NCBI RefSeq assembly: GCF_010015445.1
Contig: NC_053122.1
Coordinates: 39,458,294 to 39,522,293 of the forward strand
DNA length: 64,000 bases
Direction of reading: 5' to 3'
Origin: Perca fluviatilis
Taxonomy: Eukaryota; Chordata; Actinopteri; Perciformes; Percidae
The notes beneath the pieces are model-generated. The model saw nothing but the letters and a program-made list of their open reading frames with translations. It had not been told where the DNA came from and ran no database searches. A program made the position numbers and the translations under genes. Positions 60,701-64,000 of the stretch are shown here, piece after piece. Position 1 is the first letter of the stretch; every line of letters starts with the position of its first letter.

Positions 60701-63452
60701 CGCTACAACAGCCATCTAAAATTCTAACCATAATATAACCAAATATTCATAACAAATCAGCCGTACATGCTACAACGTTGCAACTTATGCCAAACTGTAG
60801 CCCCAATAGTGCAGAAACTATGCTCTGCTGTTACCTTGAAGCAATTTTGAAGTCCATCACTCTACTTTTTGCAAAAACTGCAAAACTTCTTAAACCTATC
60901 TCCTCCCACGTTTGTTTCAATTGACACATTTGGGCAACTTCACCTTCAGACTGTCCTCCACAAATTTACCATTCAACTTTTTGATTTATCAAAAATTGAG
61001 CCCACAGTGCATTAAAACGTTTTACTGCATTGTGTAAACAAAATCCAAACTAAATCTTTGATGTTGATGGAAAAAAATTCACAACATTCGAAGGTCACTG
61101 TAAATTTCAGAATTTTAAATCAAAAAGACATTTTTTTAATGTTTGAATTATGTCCCAATCTACGCATTGCAGTCAATGCAAAAAAAGCATCTTTTAACAT
61201 CAGTTTGGCATTTATTGATCTTTTTGAAAAATAAATTACAGGCATCTCTATGTTGTCTTAACCAAGTACACAAATTCTCAGAATTTTCTAATAAGAAATA
61301 CATTTTTTACAGACGCTTTAAAGTCAGCATTTTCACGCAAGCCTGCTCCTTGTCTATTAGGTGTTGTGATGCCACTTGTGACATCACCCAAATAATAGCT
61401 CTCTGAACCTACCTACAGCCTCAATGGTTCAGAGTTCGAGCCCATGGTGTTCCAAGATGATCATAAGCATATCTAATCAGGCATTGTGCTGTGGACAACT
61501 GCCCTGCATATTTTAAATGTGTGTCTGCATTAACACACCTGATTCTGATTAACAATCAGTCCAGTTCCAGTTAAGGAAAGTCATGTTATTGAGTCAACCC
61601 AGGCAGACTCAATAAAATATAAGCCAAATAGCCAGAGGAGTCATCATCTGGATAATAGTTCATTTAGATCAGCATTTGCTTTTGGACTGGAAGATTGCGA
61701 GTTCAAAGCTAAATTGTCACAATGCCATGTCTTAAACAATATCAACCATTATGCTTTTGGACACCTTCCCTGCAAGTTTAAAATGCTCGTCCCCGACCAT
61801 CTCTACGGAGCAGCTATAATTTAGAGATGTTTCTGGTGAAGCTGCAATTCCGCCCGCTAAGCCCTACTAATCAGCAAGAGTGACAAGTGAATTTTAAATT
61901 CTTAACGTTAATTACAAACCAGTTTGCCGTATCTTTTCCATGGAACTGACAAAGGATGGGCTATGATAATTAGGTCAGCCTAAACCGACTACTGGGGGCT
62001 TAGTTATAGCAGCTAACGTTAACAATTTAGTTTCCCTGGTGTGGAGCCTTGCCTCCAACACAGGCAAATAAAAAACAGTTAAACTTGTACAATTATTACT
62101 ATAGGAGGCAGAGGAATAGCTTAACATTTAACATGTTGACCAACAGAAAGCTGGAGAGTGAGAGAGAGTGAAGCCCTCGCTAACTGCTTGCCCTGCTACG
62201 CACTGCTTCTCCCTGCTATTCCCTGCAGTGTCCTGCTTCGCCCTTCTATGCCCTGCAGTGCCCTGCTACACCATGAACTACTACAACTACTATTTATAGT
62301 CATAGTTCCACTATCTTTGCTGTTACTCTAATTTCCACTGTTCATCGTATCCCCAACCGGCACCGTTAGACAACCGCCCACCTAACCTGGCCTGGGTCTG
62401 TCCGAGGTTTCTCCCTAGAAGGAAGTTTTCCTCGCCACTCGAGGTTTCTCTCGAAGTTTTCTTTCGCCACTGTTGTACTAAATGCTTGTTCTTGGGGGAA
62501 TTATTGGAATTGTTGGGTCTTTGTAAATTAAAGTGTGGTCTAGACCTACTCTATCTGTAAAGTGTCTTGAGATAACTCCTGTTTGATACTATAAATAAAA
62601 TTTAATTGAATTAACTTCTCAGCTAAAGTAGCTAACGACTGAATGACATGTAAACAACTGTGGGATTAGCAACAAAGTCGCTGAAAGAAGGAGAGAGCTA
62701 TGAGTGCTTGAGTGAACTAGTGTAGGTTTAAATATAAAGTGGATAATTGGCCACAAAACAGTGTGAGATTACAGGTTGGATCCCCATAATGTTGGACTAT
62801 GGAGATCTTTTATGCATTCCTCTACTAAGACATTGTACTGTATACAATGTGTATGATTCATATTAGATTCATAACAAACTGGAAAGCCTTGACTCACCAC
62901 TGTGAGCTTTACTCCTGGGTACGCTCTGGCAACTTGCAGGTGCACTAACGGGTATACTTTTAGGTATTTCACAACCTCAAATGGCAGAATGTTTTAAAAC
63001 TTAATGATGTGATTTCTTTTAATGCTTTTAAATACATTTTTTAAAGTGTTTAAACTGATATTTTTGGATGTGTGGCTTGTACCGCACTTTGCATGATGTT
63101 TTATATTGTCTGTTCTTCTGTTTTGTGTCTGTTAACAATCACTTGTATGTATCTTATGCTGCTGCCTATTGTCCAAGGTTTGATCTTTATGCTACCTATC
63201 CTGGTTAAATAAAAGGTTAAATTGATAAAAAAAATGGTGAGAACACTTGCAGGCATTTGTACCATCTAATTGTGGACTGACTCCTGTAAGAAGGGTACAT
63301 TAGCAAGGGTTTGAGAACATGTGTCTACTTTTAACTTCTACTTTTACTTTCTGTTTCAGGGATCCTTCATAAAGTCTCTCATATTGGCTGCCTTGGCTCT
63401 TGGAAACTCTGGCCTATTAATGGCCTTGCTGTCTTCTATTGCTGAAATTTGA
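28317..63452 (+). CDS. frrs1: Ferric-chelate reductase 1 (16 coding exons, 601 codons)
   Basis: FRRS1 (SDR2) is a membrane reductase that turns ferric into ferrous iron using a cytochrome b561 core. Coding exons: 28317-28521, 28848-28990, 29231-29325, 30409-30559, 30680-30796, 31043-31114, 31290-31388, 48536-48686, 49956-50069, 54486-54601, 54781-54867, 55034-55131, 58320-58378, 58473-58616, 58786-58847, 63360-63452. All have AG acceptors and GT donors with matching phases; the total is 1806 nt, 601 residues and TGA (human is about 592). Order: signal peptide (1-25), Reeler (about 26-165), Pro/Thr linker (about 180-197), DOMON (about 215-345), cytochrome b561 (about 375-575). The four b-heme histidines are present: His382 (KMHG), His423 (VHRG), His455 (HPYLG), His491 (GHWGVG). 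The ATG at 28317 has G at -3 and starts the signal peptide. Intron 8 is 17 kb because of transposons. No coding break is seen. Mammals have one FRRS1; which fish paralogue this is cannot be told here. Confidence 0.92.
28848..28990 (+). CDS. frrs1: frrs1 exon 3: Reeler domain
   Basis: Acceptor TTTTCAG, donor GTGAAC. It encodes residues 69-116 with [10 protein letters not shown] (human KGFLLEARNA) and QLLTC, the core of the Reeler fold. Starts phase 1, ends phase 0. Confidence 0.92.
29143..29226 (+). repeat. TG-rich tract before frrs1 exon 4
   Basis: Interrupted (TG)n ending four bases before the acceptor AG at 29229-29230. Confidence 0.9.
29231..29325 (+). CDS. frrs1: frrs1 exon 4: Reeler domain, after a TG tract
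   Basis: Residues 117-147, GSAVSHTSD to [10 protein letters not shown] (human VYWNAPSSAP). The acceptor TGTCCAG directly follows about 85 bases of TG-rich repeat (29143-29226). Donor GTGAGT. Skipping this 95-nt exon would break the frame. Confidence 0.92.
30409..30559 (+). CDS. frrs1: frrs1 exon 5: end of Reeler, Pro/Thr linker
   Basis: Acceptor TTTTCCAG, donor GTGAGT. Residues 148-198: [12 protein letters not shown] (human YWVKIPGPIISQ), then a linker rich in Pro and Thr ([11 protein letters not shown]) between the Reeler and DOMON domains. Confidence 0.92.
30680..30796 (+). CDS. frrs1: frrs1 exon 6: start of DOMON, cysteine-rich
   Basis: Acceptor CATCTTTAG, donor GTTTGA. Thirty-nine codons (199-237) with four cysteines in the human pattern ([19 protein letters not shown] versus CGNKKFC, CDPEKEASCVFLS). 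Confidence 0.88.
31043..31114 (+). CDS. frrs1: frrs1 exon 7: DOMON
   Basis: Twenty-four codons (238-261), [20 protein letters not shown], matching human EMSGPSKGYLSFALSHDQWM. Acceptor TTTCTCTGCAG, donor GTAAGC. In-frame exon. Confidence 0.92.
31254..31280 (+). repeat. (TG)n tract before frrs1 exon 8
   Basis: Uninterrupted; ends nine bases before the exon. Confidence 0.9.
31290..31388 (+). CDS. frrs1: frrs1 exon 8: DOMON, after a TG tract
   Basis: Thirty-three codons (262-294), [12 protein letters not shown] to [10 protein letters not shown]. The acceptor TCTGCTCAG follows (TG)13 at 31254-31280. Donor GTGAGA. At 99 nt it could be skipped in frame. The next intron is 17,147 bp. Confidence 0.92.
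31537..31550 (+). promoter_or_regulatory. CTCF-core-like motif in frrs1 intron 8
   Basis: CCTGCAGGGGGCGC differs at one position from the core consensus CCASYAGRKGGCRC. It is part of an imperfect GGCGCC...GGCGCC palindrome at 31528-31551. Confidence 0.3.
31866..32984 (-). pseudogene. LINE, 3' part: C-terminal reverse transcriptase region and 3' UTR
   Basis: The minus-strand ORF 32502-32984 encodes [26 protein letters not shown], then [16 protein letters not shown] and LKTWFLDSQ. This is the typical end of an L2/CR1-type LINE ORF2. The 3' UTR runs to an edge near 31866 (TTCTTTATTTATAAAGGACA on the plus strand). The ORF is cut at 32984 by the TTAA element and resumes at 36128. Confidence 0.85.
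32985..36123. mobile_element. TTAA-target DNA transposon, 3139 bp, with internal satellite
   Basis: Ends AGGGGTGATAGAATG and its exact inverse, flanked by TTAA (32981-32984 and 36124-36127). The LINE ORF on either side joins without loss at this TTAA, so the boundaries are exact. Beyond the termini, longer inverted arms pair roughly 33330-33680 with 35400-35740 (landmarks: the TGGGCTGGTGGACTACTACC region and TTGATTTCTCGCATAAAAAA). Between them is a tandem array (33911-35340). TTAA targets are used by piggyBac and Kolobok elements; the AGGGG end suggests Kolobok, which is inference. No transposase is seen; ORFs at 33113-33628 and 35336-35826 mirror one another across the inverted arms. Confidence 0.9.
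33911..35340 (+). repeat. 194-bp tandem array, about 7.4 units, alternating types
   Basis: Units begin ACAAATATTCATTAACTTGA at 33911, 34105, 34298, 34492, 34686, 34877, 35071 and 35265 (spacing 194, 193, 194, 194, 191, 194, 194). Odd units read AGTTAGATG and even units AGTTAGTTG, a two-unit (about 388 bp) higher-order repeat. The last unit is partial and reads AGTTATATG. Confidence 0.95.
36128..36790 (-). pseudogene. LINE, middle part: reverse transcriptase core
   Basis: On the minus strand this gives [20 protein letters not shown], then (36200-36598) [20 protein letters not shown], the catalytic YADDT and [11 protein letters not shown]. It continues the reverse transcriptase of the LINE at 31866-32984. 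An in-frame break lies near 36600-36640, so it is inactive. It is cut at 36790 by the Gypsy LTR (target CTCA). Confidence 0.88.
36791..37730 (-). repeat. Gypsy 3' LTR
   Basis: 940 bp. It contains two internal duplications: 36890-36948 matches 37195-37253, and the adjoining 36949-36982 matches about 37508-37540. Both copies of the LTR have them. Confidence 0.92.
37731..37746 (-). other. Polypurine tract of the Gypsy element
   Basis: The minus strand reads CTAGGAGGGGTGGA immediately before the 3' LTR, the expected primer for plus-strand DNA synthesis. Confidence 0.8.
38072..41134 (-). CDS. Gypsy pol, 3' part: RT end, RNase H, integrase
   Basis: A 1020-codon open frame. It starts within reverse transcriptase ([11 protein letters not shown]) and has the catalytic YLDD at 31-34. 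RNase H follows with Asp207, Glu250, Asp276 and Asp319 as likely active-site residues. The integrase zinc domain has His518, His523, Cys553 and Cys556. The catalytic triad is Asp585, Asp644 and Glu680, with 35 residues between the last two as in retroviral-type integrases. The C-terminal tail (about 850-1020) is acidic and Ser-rich. It has no true start: its first Met is internal to reverse transcriptase and the frame is separated from the upstream part by a shift near 41150-41170. All catalytic residues seen look intact. Confidence 0.92.
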   Translation of the reverse strand: MPQGLCNSPASFMRMMLSIFGDLNFSSLLCYLDDLLVFAATEEEALERLEVVFQRLRLHHLKLSPKKCHLLRSSVKFLGHIIDGNGVAVDPAKIEVISKMSKADLMEDDGCTPSVKRIKSFLGMVFYYQHFIPNCSSIAKSLFALTAGQKKRGKVRTSSNGGSFRKLRPSDWTNECDVALSNLKDSLLNCVVLSHPDFSQPLLLSIDASLDGLGAVLSQIPAGETKARPIAFASKTLSSSQRKYPAHRLEFLALKWSVCEKFSHWLRGHSFTVWTDNNPLTYIMTKPKLDACEQRWVSKLAPYTFDLRHIPGTKNVVADALSRDPFAKTISHRVITEQYTNLLAEAEGVSHDGIQDTFRLKVQCQHVKKSTYKGMKLQSDSFKCHCDVGSVKALMGVHDHWEVAAETRAVELIQSVQDLSSPGQDTLPMFTLEDLQRSQELDPSISVIMPFVIRGRRPSGGQRAKCDAKVMVLIKQWERLKVQNGVLYRVTKDHISKQKRHQYVLPDSLKEKALQGIHDAAGHQGQARTLHLARQRFFWPKMEFDVKEYVKCCQRCILAKTPDPSARAPLESIRTSAPMELVCLDFWSAEDSKQHSVDVLVVTDHFTKLAHAFPCTNQTAKQVAKKLWDCVFCVYGFPERVHSDQGANFESELIAELLRLSGVSKSHTTAYHPMGNGGTERFNRTLGSMLRSLPLKEKHKWPQQIQTLTFAYNATVHETTGYAPFQLMFGRIPRLPVDVMFKQVLHDPVVVDYKSYVKTLMSHLHEAARIAQTHAVREQDKQAQGYNRKVKGTHLNIGDRVLVVKQRERGKKKLADKWNATVYTVKDRNLQTHTYKLEDGTGSTKVVHRNLLLDISFLPVGTPGEELCDDGSEERPCVNDSLDSLVEEDSASRTSAWIMNGSEDTQSQETLSEGLLDQSSQEASELDYKEQSADHIQGSQCDQSHAGRDFDLDSLVAEPASDLLSTQSHSADTEQVVRTRAGRVSKRVNRLIESMVQKPLGIRDLAVSVRRKSQSLLTLF
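41135..42612 (-). CDS. Gypsy pol, 5' part: protease and RT start
   Basis: The frame runs 42612 to 41095 (505 codons) but its last about 20 codons are out of register. The aspartic protease active site is Asp61-Ser62-Gly63 ([12 protein letters not shown]) with [10 protein letters not shown] near 150. Reverse transcriptase begins about residue 345 ([10 protein letters not shown], then [20 protein letters not shown] and [11 protein letters not shown]). It is in a different frame from gag, as is common. A one-base-type shift near 41150-41170 separates it from the rest of pol, so this copy as assembled cannot make full reverse transcriptase. Confidence 0.9.
42639..43496 (-). CDS. Gypsy gag (capsid region and CCHC knuckle)
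   Basis: 285 codons with a capsid-like helical region and a zinc knuckle C-x2-C-x4-H-x4-C ([14 protein letters not shown]) near the C-terminus, preceded by CRVC and HCRQKRLC. The start at 43496 is probably internal: upstream sequence stays open in this frame for a short way and coding seems to continue from the frame at 43496-43738 through another shift. Confidence 0.85.
   Translation of the reverse strand: MEVYLRKRGIPLKEQHSEIMSKLMGKAKDIVRITLRSSPSMKPQERPKVIYDILRQHFSEVTYSCMPMADFYSTAPVTGESPVEYWVRLNKAVDAAEEGLKRLGRRMEDPCQEVAMMFVKHCPDPTLAAVFKYKAPDKWAASEVQEHIDRYQIEMKEVLSKSKRLRPIAVHTQAPTLDESPVQKDITVTRPTCNDDCLKVLVSLFDRALSQNNHSAQKPAFSDQIQHKSCRVCQSSQHSTLAHCRQKRLCLVCFEPNHIKRNCPRRQPGQGQICTSPPQSPQTLN
43496..43738 (-). 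pseudogene. Upstream gag fragment, out of frame
   Basis: Eighty codons ([19 protein letters not shown]) that look like the gag N-terminal region but run into a stop at the start of the main gag frame. A frameshift near 43550 separates the two. No domain recognised. Confidence 0.5.
43868..44271 (-). repeat. Poly-A run and error-rich second copy of LINE sequence
   Basis: A21 at 43882-43902 is followed by sequence matching 36470-36790 with many single-base insertions and deletions (for example CTTACACCACTGAACCC here, CTTACACACTGAACCC there). The LINE occurs only once on each side of a normal insertion, so this copy is unexpected. It is probably an assembly join using an uncorrected read. Confidence 0.8.
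44272..45212 (-). repeat. Gypsy 5' LTR
   Basis: 941 bp, essentially identical to the 3' LTR from about 44450 onward. The first 180 bases have extra indels (for example GACACCTCCCTTTAATC for GACACTCCCTTAATC). Confidence 0.9.
45217..45305 (-). pseudogene. LINE, 5' remnant: start of reverse transcriptase
   Basis: The minus strand encodes [20 protein letters not shown], then [10 protein letters not shown], the stretch just before NYRPIS at 36790. It shows that the LINE was continuous before the Gypsy insertion. It ends where the GGGCCC-type repeat begins. Confidence 0.85.
46037..46050 (-). promoter_or_regulatory. CTCF-core-like motif
   Basis: The minus strand reads CCACTAGGGGGCGC, an exact fit to the CTCF core consensus, inside the GGGCCC-type repeat. 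Confidence 0.4.
46500..46840 (+). repeat. 120-bp tandem repeat, three units
   Basis: GTAGAGTCTTGTGTG recurs at 46522, 46642 and 46762, exactly 120 bp apart. Units carry CCACGCCC boxes. Confidence 0.9.
46925..47370. repeat. A-rich interspersed repeat
   Basis: (GGCA)n, then TTTATTCAAACCAAGAGTCC and many ACAAGACA/AAACAGG words. I recognise the style from fish genomes but cannot name the family. Minus-strand ORFs over it are Cys/Val/Leu-rich shadows. Confidence 0.45.
47371..48490. other. Rest of frrs1 intron 8
   Basis: A LINE-like 3' tail near 48360-48440 (TGTGGCAATAAACCCTTTTC then TTATTCTGATTCT). The ORF at 47892-48125 has no domain. Nothing else recognised. Confidence 0.4.
48491..48529 (+). 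repeat. (TG)n tract before frrs1 exon 9
   Basis: About 39 bases of pure TG ending six bases before exon 9. Confidence 0.95.
48536..48686 (+). CDS. frrs1: frrs1 exon 9: DOMON, after a TG tract
   Basis: Fifty codons plus one base (295-344). [10 protein letters not shown] aligns with human WRLADGVMQC and YFLFLANG with YYIFLADG. The acceptor TTTGCAG directly follows (TG)19 at 48491-48529. Donor GTAAGA. Confidence 0.92.
49303..49494 (-). mobile_element. tRNA-derived SINE
   Basis: On the minus strand it starts GGGGCGACCTCTAGCTCACC. The A-box-like TAGCTCACCCAGTAAGAGCG lies at 49463-49482 and the B-box-like GGTCGAGTCTGACC at 49412-49425. It ends in an A-rich tail (49303-49310). Located in frrs1 intron 9. 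Confidence 0.75.
49956..50069 (+). CDS. frrs1: frrs1 exon 10: DOMON to cytochrome b561 link
   Basis: Acceptor CCTCTAG, donor GTTTGT. Residues 345-382 plus a split Gly: WKHSQQPLI (human YKHSQQPLI) and the first heme histidine in KMHG at 382. Confidence 0.9.
50070..51345 (+). other. frrs1 intron 10, first part
   Basis: A short AT microsatellite (about 50488-50508) and a non-LTR-tail edge near 50757-50800 (AGTAGTAGCCTTTATTTGTC). ORFs at 50532-51046 carry no domain. Confidence 0.4.
51350..51541. mobile_element. piggyBac-like MITE, 192 bp
   Basis: Ends CCCTTGTGTTG and its exact inverse CAACACAAGGG, each flanked by TTAA (51346-51349 and 51542-51545). CCCTT ends and TTAA targets are those of piggyBac elements. 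It appears to have landed in another small repeat that starts near AGGGATGTAACAATGCATTG (51307). Confidence 0.88.
51877..52561. mobile_element. 685-bp non-autonomous DNA transposon (8-bp target)
   Basis: Ends CATACCTGTCAAG and inverse CTTGACAGGTATG (AACTTGACAGG on the right). The flanking duplication GTCCGGCT is at 51869-51876 and 52562-52569; shifting the boundary one or two bases would give 9-10 bp, so hAT or Mutator-like are both possible. Just inside the left end is a run of CCCGTATT words. No ORF of note. Confidence 0.8.
52977..54285 (+). pseudogene. 5'-truncated L2-type LINE
   Basis: The ORF at 52979-53840 encodes reverse transcriptase: [45 protein letters not shown], and [14 protein letters not shown]. 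After a stop at 53840 a second frame (53825-54121) gives [18 protein letters not shown] and [19 protein letters not shown]. The 3' end is a CCTTG repeat (54270-54285), typical of fish L2. The catalytic motif is intact, so the copy is fairly young, but one frame break and the missing 5' part make it inactive. It lies in frrs1 intron 10, same strand. Confidence 0.9.
54486..54601 (+). CDS. frrs1: frrs1 exon 11: cytochrome b561 helix
   Basis: Acceptor TTCTCTAG, donor GTATCT. Residues 384-421: [20 protein letters not shown], then KPDWPN and IWFQ (human FVAWMTTVSIGVLVARFFKP, AWFQ). One membrane helix. Confidence 0.92.
54701..54770 (+). repeat. (TG)n tract before frrs1 exon 12
   Basis: About 70 bases of TG ending ten bases before the exon. 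Confidence 0.95.
54781..54867 (+). CDS. frrs1: frrs1 exon 12: cytochrome b561 helix with heme His, after a TG tract
   Basis: Twenty-nine codons (422-450) starting [20 protein letters not shown]; His423 is a heme ligand. The acceptor GCGTGTATAG follows about 70 bases of TG repeat (54701-54770). The tract before the AG has no real pyrimidine run. In-frame skipping (87 nt) would remove a heme ligand. Confidence 0.92.
55003..55030 (+). repeat. TG-rich tract before frrs1 exon 13
   Basis: Interrupted TG repeat (TGTGTGTCTGTGTGTG...) ending at the acceptor. Confidence 0.85.
55034..55131 (+). CDS. frrs1: frrs1 exon 13: cytochrome b561, HPYLG motif, after a TG tract
   Basis: Residues 451-482 plus two bases: [20 protein letters not shown] (human HAGYHPYLGCIVMTLAVLQP); His455 is a heme ligand. 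The acceptor TTTGTGTATAG follows a TG-rich stretch (55003-55030). Donor GTAAAT. Confidence 0.92.
55470..55666. mobile_element. hAT-type MITE, 197 bp
   Basis: Ends TAGGGATGTAA and inverted TAAGGATGTAA. The flanks AATAATAC (55462-55469) and ATTAATAC (55667-55674) match at 7 of 8 bases. It lies in frrs1 intron 13. Confidence 0.75.
56062..56820 (-). pseudogene. Degraded L2-like LINE remnant with nested repeat
   Basis: Minus-strand translation includes [20 protein letters not shown] and [13 protein letters not shown], the same region as [16 protein letters not shown] in the L2 copy at 52977. Interrupted at 56096-56178 by a short GGGCCC-type repeat copy (GGCCCTAATAATAATAATAA to GCTTGGCCCTAATAA). 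Confidence 0.75.
56821..58319 (+). other. Rest of frrs1 intron 13
   Basis: No recognised gene or repeat. The ORFs at 57073-57300 and 57801-58097 lack domains. Confidence 0.4.
58320..58378 (+). CDS. frrs1: frrs1 exon 14: cytochrome b561, GHWGVG heme His
   Basis: Acceptor TGTCCAG, donor GTTGGT. Fifty-nine nt, residues 483-502: [16 protein letters not shown] (human FNWTHWSMGTAARIIA), His491. Confidence 0.9.
58473..58616 (+). CDS. frrs1: frrs1 exon 15: cytochrome b561 helix
   Basis: Acceptor GTGACTGCAG, donor GTATGA. Residues 503-550: VAAMFLGM as in human, then a membrane helix and the basic run HRHIYIKK. Without the donor the frame would stop at TGA 58628. Confidence 0.88.
58786..58847 (+). 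CDS. frrs1: frrs1 exon 16 with a NAGNAG acceptor
   Basis: The acceptor reads ACCAGCAG, so splicing after either AG (58785 or 58788) keeps the frame and changes one residue (SALG or SLG). Residues 551-571: the loop before the last helix, weakly conserved. Donor GTAGGT. Confidence 0.8.
58981..59116 (-). mobile_element. tRNA-derived SINE, second copy
   Basis: The minus strand starts AGGGGTGACCTCTAGCTCAC and has the same A-box area (TAGCTCACCCGGTAGAGTG) and B-box area (GGTCCGAATGCAACC) as the copy at 49303-49494, with more divergence. Confidence 0.7.
59390..60285 (+). pseudogene. Tc1-like transposon relic, composite
   Basis: The inverted termini share GATTATTAGGAACACC (59402 and inverse at 60258-60273), with a TA after the right end. 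Transposase pieces: [20 protein letters not shown] from 59537 (stop soon after), [19 protein letters not shown] (59790-60002) and [20 protein letters not shown] (59944-60150), which holds the WSDE catalytic aspartate. Coding ends after VMVWG; the last third, with the other acidic residues, is replaced by terminal-type sequence (AACAAGGTGCTGGAAGCATT) read from the opposite end of a related element. Inactive. Confidence 0.85.
60477..60760 (+). repeat. Short GGGCCC-type repeat copy and pyrimidine tract
   Basis: GGGGGCCGAGCAGTGAAGCT then GGACCCTATTG resembles the start of the repeat at 45309. A (TTC)n tract follows at 60548-60597. ORFs here are shadows. Confidence 0.5.
60761..62150 (+). other. 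frrs1 intron 16, middle
   Basis: No recognised gene or repeat boundary. Confidence 0.4.
62377..62613 (+). repeat. Common teleost repeat tail
   Basis: GTCTGTCCGAGGTTTCTCCC, GGTCTAGACCTACTCTATCT, AAAGTGTCTTGAGATAACTC and ATAAATAAAATTTAATTGAA are words of a very frequent fish repeat. Family name not certain. Confidence 0.6.
63060..63235 (+). repeat. LINE 3' tail
   Basis: Ends CCTATCCTGGTTAAATAAAA, GGTTAAATTGATAAAAAAA, a typical LINE tail, 120 bp before the last frrs1 exon. Confidence 0.55.
63360..63452 (+). CDS. frrs1: frrs1 exon 17: last helix and stop
   Basis: Acceptor TTCTGTTTCAG. Thirty codons (572-601) forming a hydrophobic helix ([10 protein letters not shown] to LLMALLSS) and TGA at 63450-63452, like the last helix of human FRRS1. 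The exon is 4.5 kb from its neighbour because of transposon relics. Confidence 0.88.
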   Translation, partial: GSFIKSLILAALALGNSGLLMALLSSIAEI

Positions 63453-63899
63453 CATGTTTTGGAAAAGATACCCAAATACCATTTTAAAAGGTGACTTTTT
63501 TGTTGGAATACTTAGCCTGATATCAGAAGTAACGAGGACCTTACCTTTAGTATTCAACAAAACACACATTCATTTTATTTTAACCAAATCTATGCTTTTT
63601 TGTGTATCTGTGTAGTTACATGTTTACTTCATTCCTAAACAACTCTAATTAAAAGTTCATATTTTACAATACAATTTTGAGTAGCATTATTAATGTTTAA
63701 TAGTAGCTCGTAGGAAATTATTAAATAATTCATTAAGTAAAGAAAGAGAGAAGCATTGAAAATGTAGGTGGGACAATCATAATGGGGGGGTCTAGTGGTC
63801 CTCCTCCAGAAAATCTTTAAAAGAGCAGATGTCATTTCCTTTATGCTGGTGCCTTTTAACAGTCGGTTTAATATTTTTTATCTGGCTGACTAGCATGAA

Positions 63900-63905
63900 A
63901 ATAAA
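63900..63905 (+). terminator. Candidate frrs1 poly(A) signal
   Basis: AATAAA about 450 bp after the frrs1 stop, the first clear canonical signal I found there. Confidence 0.35.
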
Positions 63906-64000
63906 TGTAATTTCACCCAGATGAAGTGGTCTGCCATTTGATGATATTAAAAAGCTGAAAGTACAGGAATTGATTTGATGACTAATTCAGAACCATCGTT

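Noticed and set aside
60467..60738. ORFs with Glu or Leu runs
   Set aside because: Translations of the (TTC)n tract on either strand.

Overview
This window reads as nuclear DNA of a ray-finned (teleost) fish. It has small exons in AT-rich introns with GT-AG splice sites, long (TG)n microsatellites, and a dense mixture of hAT, Tc1, TTAA-target and other DNA transposons, L2/RTE-type LINEs, tRNA-derived SINEs and a Ty3/Gypsy element. No prokaryotic features, rRNA, tRNA gene or CRISPR array were seen.

Two host genes are supported. On the minus strand, 11724-12092 is a first coding exon of an extended synaptotagmin, closest to ESYT2, ending at a GTAAGT donor; the rest of that gene lies further left or outside. 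On the plus strand, sixteen coding exons from 28317 to 63452 make a complete 601-codon ferric-chelate reductase 1 (frrs1), with signal peptide, Reeler, DOMON and cytochrome b561 parts and all four heme histidines. The exons were joined by reading splice sites; their 1806 nt are in frame throughout.

Layout. 1-1630: no recognised gene. 1631-5579: a 3.9-kb hAT-type element (8-bp target duplication, 7/8 match) that hosts a GC-rich MITE and a dead RTE-like LINE. 5588-8259: microsatellites and small repeats. 8268-9330 and 10132-10487: two hAT-type elements with perfect 8-bp duplications; the first keeps a BED-finger ORF. 11297-11436: extreme homopolymer runs. 11724-12092: esyt2 exon. 14116-18400: two long-TIR elements in opposite orientation, each with its own 6-bp target duplication, together a 4.3-kb palindrome. 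19024-22013: repeat with motifs resembling the CTCF core. 23538-27557: a hAT element with a MITE inserted 4 bases inside its end. 28281-63452: frrs1.

Intron 8 of frrs1 (31389-48535, 17 kb) is a nest of transposons. A minus-strand LINE was split by a 3.1-kb TTAA-target element carrying a 194-bp satellite, then by a Ty3/Gypsy element with 940-bp LTRs, and is bordered by a GGGCCC-type repeat. The inner edge of the Gypsy 5' LTR looks misassembled (43868-44450). Later introns hold SINEs, an L2 LINE, TTAA and 8-bp-target MITEs and a composite Tc1 relic.

The most notable signal tied to a host gene is that five of the fifteen internal frrs1 acceptor sites sit directly after TG-repeat tracts, the arrangement known from CFTR exon 9. 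The most notable mobile elements are the inverted pair of 6-bp-target elements and the TTAA element with an alternating (dimeric) satellite.
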